Of a DNA stretch of 11,164 nucleotides, positions 1-6,735 are shown one piece after another. Source of the DNA: Acidobacteriota bacterium (GTDB lineage: Bacteria; Acidobacteriota; Blastocatellia; Pyrinomonadales; Pyrinomonadaceae). Position 1 is the first letter of the stretch. Each line of letters opens with the position of its first letter. A model generated the notes under the pieces. It was not told where the DNA came from. It saw nothing but the letters and a program-made list of their open reading frames with translations, and made no database searches. The stretch lies in the NCBI GenBank assembly GCA_003222855.1, contig QHXH01000235.1, positions 1 to 11,164 of the forward strand, in the 5' to 3' direction. A program made the translations under genes and the position numbers.

Positions 1-56
1 CCCTTAGTTACGTCGGAGGCATTATCGATTCTTACGGAAGCAACAATTCTGCCCAT
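1..56 (-). CDS. Start of an unidentified minus-strand gene (partial)
   Basis: Reading the reverse strand from the ATG at 56-54 gives 18 open codons to the window edge, MGRIVASVRIDNASDVTK. A purine-rich AAAGGG lies roughly ten bases upstream of this ATG on the same strand, which fits a ribosome binding site. The alternation of hydrophobic residues looks like a first beta strand. The MGxIxxxVxIxN pattern recalls the N-terminus of small retropepsin-like (clan AA) aspartic proteases, but 18 residues cannot establish a family and I do not name a function. It could also be a chance open stretch. Confidence 0.4.
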   Translation of the reverse strand, partial: MGRIVASVRIDNASDVTK

Positions 57-145
57 AGTTTTAGGCCCTTTAACGCGATCGATATATGGATTTCTTACGC
101 CCTTTGAAAAGTCATAATTAGCCTTCATTTGCTTCTAAGCTTAAG

Positions 146-332
146 CACCGAAGGCGCGCAGTGCAATAGCATCGCGCAACAAAATATCGAAAGCACTGAA
201 GCCGCGAAGTAAAGTGTGAGTTGCTGTTCTTGTTGCACCTTACAGGGGCGAATGACTTCTTGATTGGATGTTGTCCCGGGGCGCCGCGCTACGCGCTTGC
301 CCTGGGCTATTAGATTTCACACCGGCGTGAGG
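146..332. repeat. Long copy A of a composite palindromic intergenic repeat
   Basis: This segment shares its block order with positions 1797-2012. Block 1 (147-170) matches 1801-1824 at 20 of 24 bases. Block 2 (190-220) matches 1865-1895 at 25 of 31 bases. Next comes a short GC-rich palindrome (about 234-250), then a hairpin whose arms CCCGGGGC (275-282) and GCCCTGGG (299-306) enclose alternating GCGC. It ends in an imperfect TCAC...GTGA hairpin (317-330). The conserved order with diverged spacers suggests an old, degenerating interspersed element. It has no coding capacity. Confidence 0.75.
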
Positions 333-397
333 CATTTGTGGGCTTTCTTACGCTACTAAGCTCACCCGGACGGTCGGGCTACTGCCACGCCGTTGCG

Positions 398-457
398 TCC
401 CAGGGCGTCGCGCTGTGCGCTTGGCCTGGGCTTAAATCTCACGCCTTCAATGTGAAG
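398..457. repeat. Short copy B: terminal part only of the same repeat
   Basis: Only the right-hand end of the composite element is present: a hairpin with CCCAGG (399-404) and CCTGGG (425-430) arms around GCGC alternation, followed by a TCACGCC...GTGA-type hairpin (about 439-455). It corresponds to 274-332 in copy A and 1949-2011 in copy C. The absence of the left blocks suggests that the right end can exist as an independent unit. Confidence 0.7.
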
Positions 458-638
458 CATAAAAGGTGTGCCTTTGTTTCGTGCAGGTTTTCAGTCATTG
501 GTGTAATTTCGTGGTTATTATCCCGTCAATCAAAAAACCAAACCGCGAAATCACACGAAGCCGTTATTCCTTTCGTGGTCGCACGGACCGGGTGTCGCGC
601 TATTGCACTACACGCTTCCTCATGTATCTTGGGTTTGC

Positions 639-1751
639 ATGATCGACTGGTCCGAAATCCGTCAACGCTTTCCCGTCACCCAGCGCGTCGCTTATCTCAA
701 CAGCGCGGCGGCGGGGCCGGTGTCGCGCGCGTCGCAGGAAGCCGCCGCTGGTTACTACGAAAAGATGATGCACGACGGCGACGTGCACTGGAACCGCTGG
801 CTCGCCGACCGGGAAGCCGTTAGAAAAAAGATTGCCGCATTCATCAATGCTGAGCCGGAAGAGATTGCGTTCACCACCAACACTTCACAGGGGATGAACG
901 TTATCGTAGACGCGCTGGAAGATGGTGGTGAAGTCATCTCTTCCGAACTCGAATTTCCGGTCACGACACTGCCCTGGATGCACCGCCGCATTCCGGTTCA
1001 TTTGTTGCCGGCGCACGAGGGCGAAGTACGAAGCGAAGATATTCAAGGCGCGATGACGAACAGAACCGGAATCATCGCGTTGAGTCACGTGCAATTCTCA
1101 AACGGCTTTCGCCTCGATCCGTCGGCGGCCGGCGAAATGAAAGGCACACACGCTTTGGTCATCAACGCCAGCCAGTCAGCCGGCGCGTTTGAAATCGATG
1201 TGAAGCGAATGAAGATCGATGCCCTCTGCGCAACCGGCCACAAGTGGCTTTTGTCTGGCTACGGCTCGGGATTCGTTTATCTGAGCCGCGAGTTGCTGGA
1301 TCGATCGTTGCCGCGTTCGATTGGCTGGTTAAGCGTCGAAGATCCTTTCGAGATGCGTAACGATGAATTTCGGCCGCGTCACGATGCCGCGGCGCGGGTT
1401 GAGCTCGGCTGTCCGCATTTTGCCGGCATCTTTTCGCTGGGAGCTTCGCTCGATCTGATTGGGGGAATTGGAATTACCAATATTCAGGCGCGCGCGCTGG
1501 AGTTGAATCGGCTTTTAACTTCACGTCTGGTCGAAGACGGCTGGAAGGTTCTTTCACCGTTACAAAATGAGGGCTCACGGTCCGCGGAAACGCTGGTCGA
1601 AGTGGATCAGCCAGGCCGAGTCGTTCGTCATCTATTGAGTCGCGGAGTGATTGTGACTGAGAAACCTCAGGGCATTCGAGTCGCAACGCACTTCTTTAAT
1701 GGTGACGAGGAGGTTGAGAGATTGATTGCGGGATTGAATGAAAGCCGATAA
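639..1751 (+). CDS. Class V aminotransferase / cysteine desulfurase-like PLP enzyme
   Basis: This is a 370-residue cytoplasmic fold-type I PLP-dependent enzyme of the class V aminotransferase superfamily, which includes cysteine desulfurases, isopenicillin N epimerase-like proteins and related transaminases. An open frame extends back to a TTG at 603, but the ATG at 639 places the conserved N-terminus (RQRFPVTQRVAYLNSAAAGP) at the usual distance from the start, so I prefer it. TTNTSQGMN (about residues 83-91) is the phosphate-binding region. The PLP lysine is K202 in ATGHKWL. The position normally occupied by the Asp that contacts the pyridine nitrogen (DxxQ) reads N176-A-S-Q179. There is no SufS/IscS-type cysteine loop that I can recognise, so desulfurase activity is not supported and the substrate is unknown. 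The gene stands alone, convergent with the LysR gene, and has no evident link to the downstream salvage cluster. Confidence 0.9.
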   Translation: MIDWSEIRQRFPVTQRVAYLNSAAAGPVSRASQEAAAGYYEKMMHDGDVHWNRWLADREAVRKKIAAFINAEPEEIAFTTNTSQGMNVIVDALEDGGEVISSELEFPVTTLPWMHRRIPVHLLPAHEGEVRSEDIQGAMTNRTGIIALSHVQFSNGFRLDPSAAGEMKGTHALVINASQSAGAFEIDVKRMKIDALCATGHKWLLSGYGSGFVYLSRELLDRSLPRSIGWLSVEDPFEMRNDEFRPRHDAAARVELGCPHFAGIFSLGASLDLIGGIGITNIQARALELNRLLTSRLVEDGWKVLSPLQNEGSRSAETLVEVDQPGRVVRHLLSRGVIVTEKPQGIRVATHFFNGDEEVERLIAGLNESR

Positions 1752-1796
1752 GCCTCACTCACAGATCAACCGATGACGTGCTCTACCGAATCGCCT

Positions 1797-2012
1797 TCGC
1801 GCCGAGGGCGCGCAATGCAAAAGCCTGGGCCAACGGCCCAGGTTAAGCGACCCGACGGAAACGTAAAGCGCTAAAGGCGCGAAATAAAATGTGCGCCTGT
1901 CGTGATCTCATTTCGCCCCTTAAGGGCGAGGAATTCATTCAGTTGTGATCCCAGGGCGTCGCGCTTCGCGCTTTGCCCTGGGCTATTTCATTTCACGCTT
2001 TCAGCGTGAGGA
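1797..2012. repeat. Long copy C of the composite palindromic intergenic repeat
   Basis: This copy fills almost the whole gap between two convergent genes and ends a few bases before the LysR stop codon. It has four inverted repeats: CCTGGGCC/GGCCCAGG (1824-1842); CGCCC/GGGCG around CTTAA (1914-1928); CCCAGGGC (1950-1957) with GCCCTGGG (1975-1982); and TCACGCT/AGCGTGA (1993-2009). Blocks 1801-1824 and 1865-1895 match copy A. Copy C has an extra perfect hairpin (1824-1842) where copy A has an unrelated spacer. Confidence 0.8.
1824..1842. terminator. Perfect hairpin between convergent genes, possible terminator
   Basis: Arms CCTGGGCC and GGCCCAGG pair over 8 GC-rich base pairs with a 3-base AAC loop. 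It lies about 75 bases past the aminotransferase stop and between convergent genes, where a bidirectional terminator would be useful. Neither side has a clear T-run, so intrinsic termination is not demonstrated. It may simply be part of the repeat element. Confidence 0.3.
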
Positions 2013-2014
2013 CG

Positions 2015-2962
2015 CTAACCATTCGCGGCTCTCTTTTTTGGCTTCGGTCTGGTTCGCGGTGGATTTGATGTCGGCCGCTGGAAATGTTCCCGACAAAGCG
2101 TGATGAAAGTCAGATGAATCGGCGATTCGTATCCACCCACCAGGCGAGCGATGCCTAATTGCCAATTAATCTGCGCGGCTTCGATCCACCAACGCACCAG
2201 GGTCCTTTTCGCTACTTCTTCCTGGACGGACTGTAAAGGCACGATGCCGACACCCATGTCTTCCTCAACCATTCGTTTGATCGCCGCGAGCCGGCTGAGC
2301 TCCATAACCACTTTCGGCGTCACACCCGCTTGCGCAAAAAACTGATCGATCAGGCGGCGGGTGTTGCCGCCGCGCTCGCCCAGGATCAATTTTTCACCGG
2401 CCAGCGCGTACGCGCTTACGACTTTCTGGTTCGCAAGTTTGTGACGAGGTGAAGCGATTGCGACCAGGTAGTCTTCACTCAACAATTCTGTCTGCACTCC
2501 TCGCGCTTCGACCGGCAACGAAACAAACGCGGCGTCCAATTCGCCGGCGAGCACTTGCTGGACCAATGCTTCGCTCGTTCCCGACGCGACTGAAGTCTCG
2601 ACCGCCTGGTGTACCTTCTTTAGCTCGCGCAAAATCTGCGGCAGCGGATCAGCGCTGACCATGGCAGATGCGCTGCCGATGCGCAGCCGTCCCCGGTGCG
2701 CGCCCGTCAAAGCGGCCATCTCTTCCAGGGCTGCATCATGCTCGCGCAGGATCGCGTAAGCGCGTTCGAGCAGTCTCTCGCCGGCTTCGGTCAGAATCAC
2801 TCTGCGCGGCGCCCGCACGAACAATTGCGCGCCCGTTTCATTCTCGAGTTGGCGAATCTGCATGCTGATTGCTGCCTGCGTCACGTGAACGCGAACCGCC
2901 CCTGCGGTAAACGTGCCGCTCTCGGCAATGGCCACAAAAGCCTTCAATTGTCGAATATCCAT
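2015..2962 (-). CDS. LysR-family transcriptional regulator
   Basis: This is a 315-residue LysR-type regulator of normal length. Residues 1-60 form the winged helix-turn-helix, with the family hallmarks MDIRQLKAFVAIAESGTFT, AAxxxxVTQAAIS-type recognition helix and LENETGAQLFVR. RRVILTEAGERLL is the wing, and a linker helix follows to about residue 90. Residues ~92-295 are the periplasmic-binding-protein-like effector domain. The last ~20 residues are a Pro/Arg/Lys-rich tail unusual for the family core. It is transcribed divergently from the kinase-murQ cluster with 119 bases between the start codons. LysR proteins commonly control a divergent neighbour, so regulation of the salvage cluster by a muropeptide sugar or its phosphate is a reasonable inference. 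The effector cannot be read from sequence. Start at the ATG directly before the HTH. Confidence 0.95.
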   Translation of the reverse strand: MDIRQLKAFVAIAESGTFTAGAVRVHVTQAAISMQIRQLENETGAQLFVRAPRRVILTEAGERLLERAYAILREHDAALEEMAALTGAHRGRLRIGSASAMVSADPLPQILRELKKVHQAVETSVASGTSEALVQQVLAGELDAAFVSLPVEARGVQTELLSEDYLVAIASPRHKLANQKVVSAYALAGEKLILGERGGNTRRLIDQFFAQAGVTPKVVMELSRLAAIKRMVEEDMGVGIVPLQSVQEEVAKRTLVRWWIEAAQINWQLGIARLVGGYESPIHLTFITLCREHFQRPTSNPPRTRPKPKKRAANG

Positions 2963-3081
2963 AGTTCATACTTTACATCAATATGCATTATCGCAGGAAT
3001 AAGATCTTTTAGTTTCCATTATGGTTTCGCGGATGCCTAGAATAGAAATCTCAGGAGCCCTTCCGGACATCGAATCACCAG
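2963..3081. promoter_or_regulatory. Divergent intergenic control region (LysR gene / kinase gene)
   Basis: This 119-base AT-rich gap must hold both divergent promoters and probably the LysR operator. It contains an 8-base palindrome AAGATCTT (3001-3008) and a 6-base palindrome ATGCAT (2983-2988). A -10-like TAGAAT lies at 3038-3043, with only a weak TTTCCA (3013-3018) 19 bases upstream. On the minus strand GATAAT (2992-2987) is a -10-like hexamer with no good -35. An AGGAG at 3053-3057 is too far (about 25 bases) from the kinase ATG to be a normal ribosome binding site, and no in-frame start lies closer to it. Confidence 0.4.
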
Positions 3082-4071
3082 ATGACGACTATGGTCCAAA
3101 CCGTCGACATTCTGCCCCGCCGGCGTGCGCCTCTCAGGGAGTTGGTTGTTGGCGTGGACGGCGGCGGGACGCGCACGCGGGCCGTTGTGCTTAATGGCAC
3201 GCAAATACTGGGTGAAGGAACGGCTGGTCCTTCCAATCCGCTGCGTGTCGGTATAGCAAACGGCGCAACAGCTATTCGCGAAGCCGTCGACAAAGCCTGC
3301 GCCGAAGCTTTGATTCATCGCGACGATCTGGTGGCTGCCGGTGTCGGATTAGCAGGCGTTCGCCGCAAAGATATTCGCGCGCGAATGCGAGACGTTCTGA
3401 TCGAAACCTTAGGGATCAAGAACATCGAACTGGTGAGCGACGGAGACATTGCCTTGTATGGCGCAACTGACGGTCAACCCGGAGTTGTGGTTATTTCGGG
3501 AACCGGATCTATTTCCGTGGGAATCAATCGCCAGGGTAAGCGAGTACACGCGGGCGGCTGGGGCCCGGTTGCCGGTGACGAAGGGAGCGGATCGTGGATT
3601 GCTCGTCGCGCTCTTCAGGCCGTAGCGCATGCCACCGATGGACGCGGACCGAAGACGTCACTAACTGAAGCCGCGTGCGAATTCTTTCAGGTTGCGACGC
3701 CTGACGATTTGGCCACCGCCATCTATGGGCCGACGATCACAAACGATCGGATTGCCGGTTTCAGCAAGCTTGTGATCGAAGCTGCGCGCGCGGGCGATGA
3801 AGTTGCGCGCGAAATTCTGAACGACGCCGGTAGAGAACTCGGTAAAGCGGCGGCCACCGTTATTCGTAAACTGAAGATGGAGCAAGAGCGATTTCAAGTT
3901 GCGTTCGTCGGTGGGGTTTTCGCCGCGGGCGATCTCGTGGTCGCGCCCTTGCGCGAACAAGTGATGCGCGTCGCCAAGAGAGCTTTCATCGATAATCCCA
4001 GTTTTTCGCCTACCGTGGCCGCCGCTCGCATGGCCCAGGAGAATCTTCAAAGATTACCCGTTGCGGTGTGA
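3082..4071 (+). CDS. BadF/BadG-type N-acetylhexosamine kinase, probable MurNAc/GlcNAc kinase (MurK-like)
   Basis: This is a 329-residue ASKHA-fold sugar kinase of the BadF/BadG/BcrA/BcrD family. The family includes eukaryotic-type GlcNAc kinase and the clostridial MurNAc/GlcNAc kinase MurK. Phosphate-1 motif: GVDGGGTRTRAVV (residues 24-36, D26). Phosphate-2 motif: VVISGTGS (136-143). Glycine-rich sugar/ATP segment: GGWGPVAGDEGSGSW (158-172), with the GDEGSG signature. A C-terminal VAFVGGVFAAGD matches the adenosine motif. Cys clusters of the benzoyl-CoA/2-hydroxyacyl-CoA dehydratase activators are absent, which argues for a sugar kinase. Only about 31 bases separate it from murQ. In that context the reaction is ATP-dependent 6-phosphorylation of imported MurNAc, perhaps also GlcNAc. 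The ~20 residues before the first strand are longer than usual; an ATG at codon 4 is an alternative start. Exact substrate is inferred from context. Confidence 0.88.
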   Translation: MTTMVQTVDILPRRRAPLRELVVGVDGGGTRTRAVVLNGTQILGEGTAGPSNPLRVGIANGATAIREAVDKACAEALIHRDDLVAAGVGLAGVRRKDIRARMRDVLIETLGIKNIELVSDGDIALYGATDGQPGVVVISGTGSISVGINRQGKRVHAGGWGPVAGDEGSGSWIARRALQAVAHATDGRGPKTSLTEAACEFFQVATPDDLATAIYGPTITNDRIAGFSKLVIEAARAGDEVAREILNDAGRELGKAAATVIRKLKMEQERFQVAFVGGVFAAGDLVVAPLREQVMRVAKRAFIDNPSFSPTVAAARMAQENLQRLPVAV

Positions 4072-4102
4072 ATCGGCGACCGCGCTTCGCTGAGACTTGA
4101 AC

Positions 4103-5017
4103 ATGCCGATCCTTGCCGACTCCATACCGTTAACAGAGCAAGAAAACCCGCGCACGCAACAGATCAGTTCTCTGTCGACGGCCGACATCGTTCGTCTGAT
4201 GAATGATGAGGACGCGGGTGTGGCTAAAGCGGTGGCGGAAGTTCTCGGGGACGTGGCCAGCGCCGTCGATCAAATTGTGAAGCGAATGCAACGTGGCGGG
4301 CGTCTCTTCTACATCGGTACCGGAACCTCCGGCAGACTCGGCGTACTTGATGCTTCAGAATGTCCGCCTACCTTTGGTGTTTCACCTGATCTGGTCCAGG
4401 CAGTAATTGCCGGCGGATACGATGCTTGTTATCGCGCGGTTGAAGCGTCTGAAGACGACGCCGCAGCAGGCGCGCGCGATCTCGAACAACGTGGATTCAC
4501 CAAAGCTGATGCGCTGGTCGGCATCGCGGCTTCGGGTCGCACGCCCTACACCGTTGGCGCGGTCGAACATGCGCGGCGAATCGGCGCTTTAACCATCGCG
4601 ATTACCAGCGTGCCCGGGTCAGAGATTGTGAACGCTGCCGAGATCTCGATCGTGCCGCTGGTTGGTCCGGAAGTGATCGCCGGCTCGACTCGCCTGAAAG
4701 CGGGCACCGCGCAGAAGTTGATCCTTAATATGCTCTCGACCGCGACAATGATTAGGCTCGGCTATGTCACCGGCAATCGCATGACAAACGTGCAAACACG
4801 CAACGTGAAGTTGCGCGCGCGCGCAATTAGAATTCTGCAATCCGAAAGCGAACTGGACGAGCAGCAAGCCCAAACAGTTCTCGATGCGGCCGATGGAAAG
4901 TTACCCGTGGCGTTGGTTATGAGCCAAAGCGGGCGATCAAAAGAAGATGCAGAAGCAGCACTCGATCGAGCACGAGGCGTCATTGCGAAAGCGATCGATT
5001 CACTTAAGTCGGGTTAG
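4103..5017 (+). CDS. murQ: N-acetylmuramic acid 6-phosphate etherase MurQ
   Basis: This cytoplasmic SIS-domain lyase-type etherase cleaves the lactyl ether of MurNAc-6-phosphate to give GlcNAc-6-phosphate and D-lactate. The match to the family runs the whole length (304 residues, normal). ENPRTQQISSLSTADIVRLM is the N-terminal signature. GTGTSGRLGVLDASECPPTF is the sugar-phosphate loop and carries E86, which corresponds to one of the catalytic glutamates. AVEASED (113-118) carries the second acidic site, followed by GIAASGRTPY and GPEVIAGSTRLKAGTAQK. I start at the ATG at 4103; an in-frame TTG at 4097 would add only two residues. It follows the kinase closely and supplies the step after it, so the two are very probably cotranscribed. 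The C-terminal ~50 residues form the small helical region typical of MurQ. Confidence 0.97.
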   Translation: MPILADSIPLTEQENPRTQQISSLSTADIVRLMNDEDAGVAKAVAEVLGDVASAVDQIVKRMQRGGRLFYIGTGTSGRLGVLDASECPPTFGVSPDLVQAVIAGGYDACYRAVEASEDDAAAGARDLEQRGFTKADALVGIAASGRTPYTVGAVEHARRIGALTIAITSVPGSEIVNAAEISIVPLVGPEVIAGSTRLKAGTAQKLILNMLSTATMIRLGYVTGNRMTNVQTRNVKLRARAIRILQSESELDEQQAQTVLDAADGKLPVALVMSQSGRSKEDAEAALDRARGVIAKAIDSLKSG

Positions 5018-5066
5018 CGGTTTATAGCGCGCGACGAAGGTCCATTGAAAGCTAAGCGAAATCTGC

Positions 5067-5146
5067 GGCGACTGGAGCGCAAGCGTCCTCCGCTTGCCAT
5101 GCTGTAAGGAAAGAGCAGCAACCGGGACGGTTGCGCTCCAGTCGCC
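5067..5146. repeat. REP-like palindromic element with two nested hairpins
   Basis: Outer arms of 16 bases pair perfectly: GGCGACTGGAGCGCAA (5067-5082) with TTGCGCTCCAGTCGCC (5131-5146). Each side also forms its own hairpin. On the left GCAAGCG/CGCTTGC (5079-5085, 5091-5097) has a 5-base loop; on the right GCAACCG/CGGTTGC (5118-5124, 5128-5134) has a 3-base loop. The element can therefore fold as one long stem or as a branched three-way structure. It lies inside the 179-base murQ-symporter gap, the longest gap inside the cluster. It resembles paired REP units (BIME-like) and is unrelated to the repeat at 146-457 and 1797-2012. No transposase gene is nearby. Confidence 0.85.
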
Positions 5147-5196
5147 TGGGGCACGATGAAAAATCCGCCGCCTAAACGCGGAACTCCGAACCAAGC

Positions 5197-6714
5197 ATGG
5201 GCTTCTCCGCCATAGATTATTTAGTTCTCGTTGCTTATCTCGCGGGCATCACTGCGTTCGGCGTGATGTTTCGCAAATCGCAGCGAACGGTCAAAGATTA
5301 TTTCCTCGGTGATAAGAACACCTCATGGATCGTTATCAGTCTTTCGATCGTTGCGACAGAGACGAGCACGCTGACACTGATAGGCGTTCCCGCTCTGGCC
5401 TACGCGAAGTACGCCCGGCCCGAACAGGGCGGTAACTTCACTTATCTGCAGGTCGTGCTGGGTTACATCGTCGCCCGCATTATCATCAGCCTGCTTTTTA
5501 TTCCCGCATACTTTCGCGGCAATCTCCTAACGGCTTACGAACTGCTGAAGAACAGATTCGGGGTACAGGCCAAGAACTTTGCTGCCTCGTTGTTTCTCGT
5601 GATGCGCGCGCTGGCGGAAGGCGTGCGCGTATTCGCAGCTTCACTGGTCCTGAGCGCGGTACTGAGCTCGAGCATTCCCGGGTTGCCGCATCTTTGGCTT
5701 TGGTCCATCGTCATTGTTGGGGTGCTGACTTTGATCTACACCTTTGAAGGCGGCATCGCGGCGGTGATTTGGACGGATCTGATTCAATTGATCATTTACA
5801 TCGGAGGATCTTTGCTGGCTGCTTATGAGTTGCTGCATTTAGTTCCGGGCGGCTGGCATACGATCGCAACGGAAGCCGCGGCCGCCGGCAAATTTCAAAT
5901 CGTTTCGTTCAAATTGGATTTCAGCGTGCCGTTTACTTTCTGGGCGGGCCTGCTGGGGGGAACGTTTTTGACCATGGCTTCACACGGCACGGATCAACTG
6001 CTGGTGCAACGACTGTTGACCTGCAGAAACAAACGCGAGAGTCAAAAAGCTTTAATACTCAGCGGTTTTGTCGTGTTCTTTCAATTCTCTCTCTTCCTGA
6101 CGATCGGCGTCATGCTCTACGTTTATTACAAGTTCTATCCGCTGACCACGAAGTTGGCCAGCAATGACGAAATTTTTCCGACCTTCATCGTGCAGCGCTT
6201 GCCGCATGGCGTCTCAGGTTTAGTGATCGCGGCGATCTTCGCGGCGGCGATGTCGAACCTCAGTGGTTCTTTGAATTCTCTCTCGTCCAGCACGGTGCTG
6301 GATTTTTACAAGCCACTGCTGCGGCCCCGCGCAAGCGATGAAGACCTGCTGAAACTCTCGCGCTGGTTGACCGCAGCCTGGGGCTTCGTGCTTATTGGCA
6401 TTGCGATCCTGGCGCGCAGTTGGGGTTCAGTCTTCACGACCGGTTTGACCATAGCATCGCTCGTTTACGGCCCGATGCTCGGCGCGTTCCTGCTTGGCGT
6501 GCTGACAAAACGCGCAAATCAAATCGGAGTGATGACCGGCATGGCCTTCTCGCTGGTCTTTATGCTGACAGTTAGAATCGAGTTCGCCACTGCCATTGCC
6601 TGGACCTGGTATGTTTTGTTTGGGACGGTCATCTGTTTTAGCGTGGGTTATGTGGTCAGCCTGATAAAGCCGGCAAGCGTCGCTACTGTTGCGACCGAGA
6701 ATGTCGCGGAATGA
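5197..6714 (+). CDS. Sodium:solute symporter (SSS family), candidate amino-sugar/MurNAc importer
   Basis: This 505-residue inner-membrane protein has about 13 hydrophobic segments, the usual SSS (solute:sodium symporter, vSGLT-like) size. The first helix starts at residue 6 (IDYLVLVAYLAGITAFGV), followed by the family's YFLGDK loop. The unwound first core helix reads VATETSTLTLIGVPALAYA (52-70). The later core helix has the Ser/Thr-rich stretch AAMSNLSGSLNSLSSS (349-364), where the Na2 sodium site lies in this family. Sodium coupling is therefore likely. Specificity cannot be read from the sequence. Lying between murQ and nagZ, it is best explained as importing MurNAc, GlcNAc or a small muropeptide, in place of the PTS permease MurP of Bacillus-type clusters. 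Its stop is 21 bases before the nagZ start. No strong Shine-Dalgarno precedes the ATG. Confidence 0.92.
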   Translation: MGFSAIDYLVLVAYLAGITAFGVMFRKSQRTVKDYFLGDKNTSWIVISLSIVATETSTLTLIGVPALAYAKYARPEQGGNFTYLQVVLGYIVARIIISLLFIPAYFRGNLLTAYELLKNRFGVQAKNFAASLFLVMRALAEGVRVFAASLVLSAVLSSSIPGLPHLWLWSIVIVGVLTLIYTFEGGIAAVIWTDLIQLIIYIGGSLLAAYELLHLVPGGWHTIATEAAAAGKFQIVSFKLDFSVPFTFWAGLLGGTFLTMASHGTDQLLVQRLLTCRNKRESQKALILSGFVVFFQFSLFLTIGVMLYVYYKFYPLTTKLASNDEIFPTFIVQRLPHGVSGLVIAAIFAAAMSNLSGSLNSLSSSTVLDFYKPLLRPRASDEDLLKLSRWLTAAWGFVLIGIAILARSWGSVFTTGLTIASLVYGPMLGAFLLGVLTKRANQIGVMTGMAFSLVFMLTVRIEFATAIAWTWYVLFGTVICFSVGYVVSLIKPASVATVATENVAE

Positions 6715-6735
6715 ATCGGATTTTTATTACTTAAG

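Larger units (their letters stand above)
57..638. other. Non-coding stretch upstream of the aminotransferase gene
   Basis: No convincing gene lies here. The first ~90 bases are AT-richer than the rest and should contain the promoter of the leftward gene. The middle is occupied by one long (146-332) and one short (398-457) copy of a palindromic repeat. The last ~180 bases are the leader of the aminotransferase; no well-spaced -35/-10 pair stands out in it. Confidence 0.6.

Noticed and set aside
146..457. Possible CRISPR array or riboswitch from the repeated hairpins upstream of the aminotransferase
   Set aside because: The repeats are few, unequal in length, unevenly spaced and also present at 1797-2012 between convergent genes, which fits an interspersed palindromic element and not an array or a 5' leader aptamer.
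603..638. TTG at 603 as start of the aminotransferase
   Set aside because: It would add 12 residues not typical of the family; the ATG at 639 gives the conserved N-terminus directly.
338..823. Plus-strand open frame of 161 codons before the aminotransferase
   Set aside because: It runs through the palindromic repeat copy B and then overlaps the real aminotransferase in another frame. Its composition is Arg/Ser/Cys-rich, with no domain.
2696..3040. Plus-strand open frame antisense to the LysR gene
   Set aside because: It is antisense to a clear HTH-coding region and has no recognisable motif; a shadow frame.
3082..4071. Kinase as activator of benzoyl-CoA or 2-hydroxyacyl-CoA dehydratase
   Set aside because: Those BadF-family activators use a cysteine pair to bind a 4Fe-4S cluster at the dimer interface, which I do not see here, and the neighbour is murQ, not a dehydratase.
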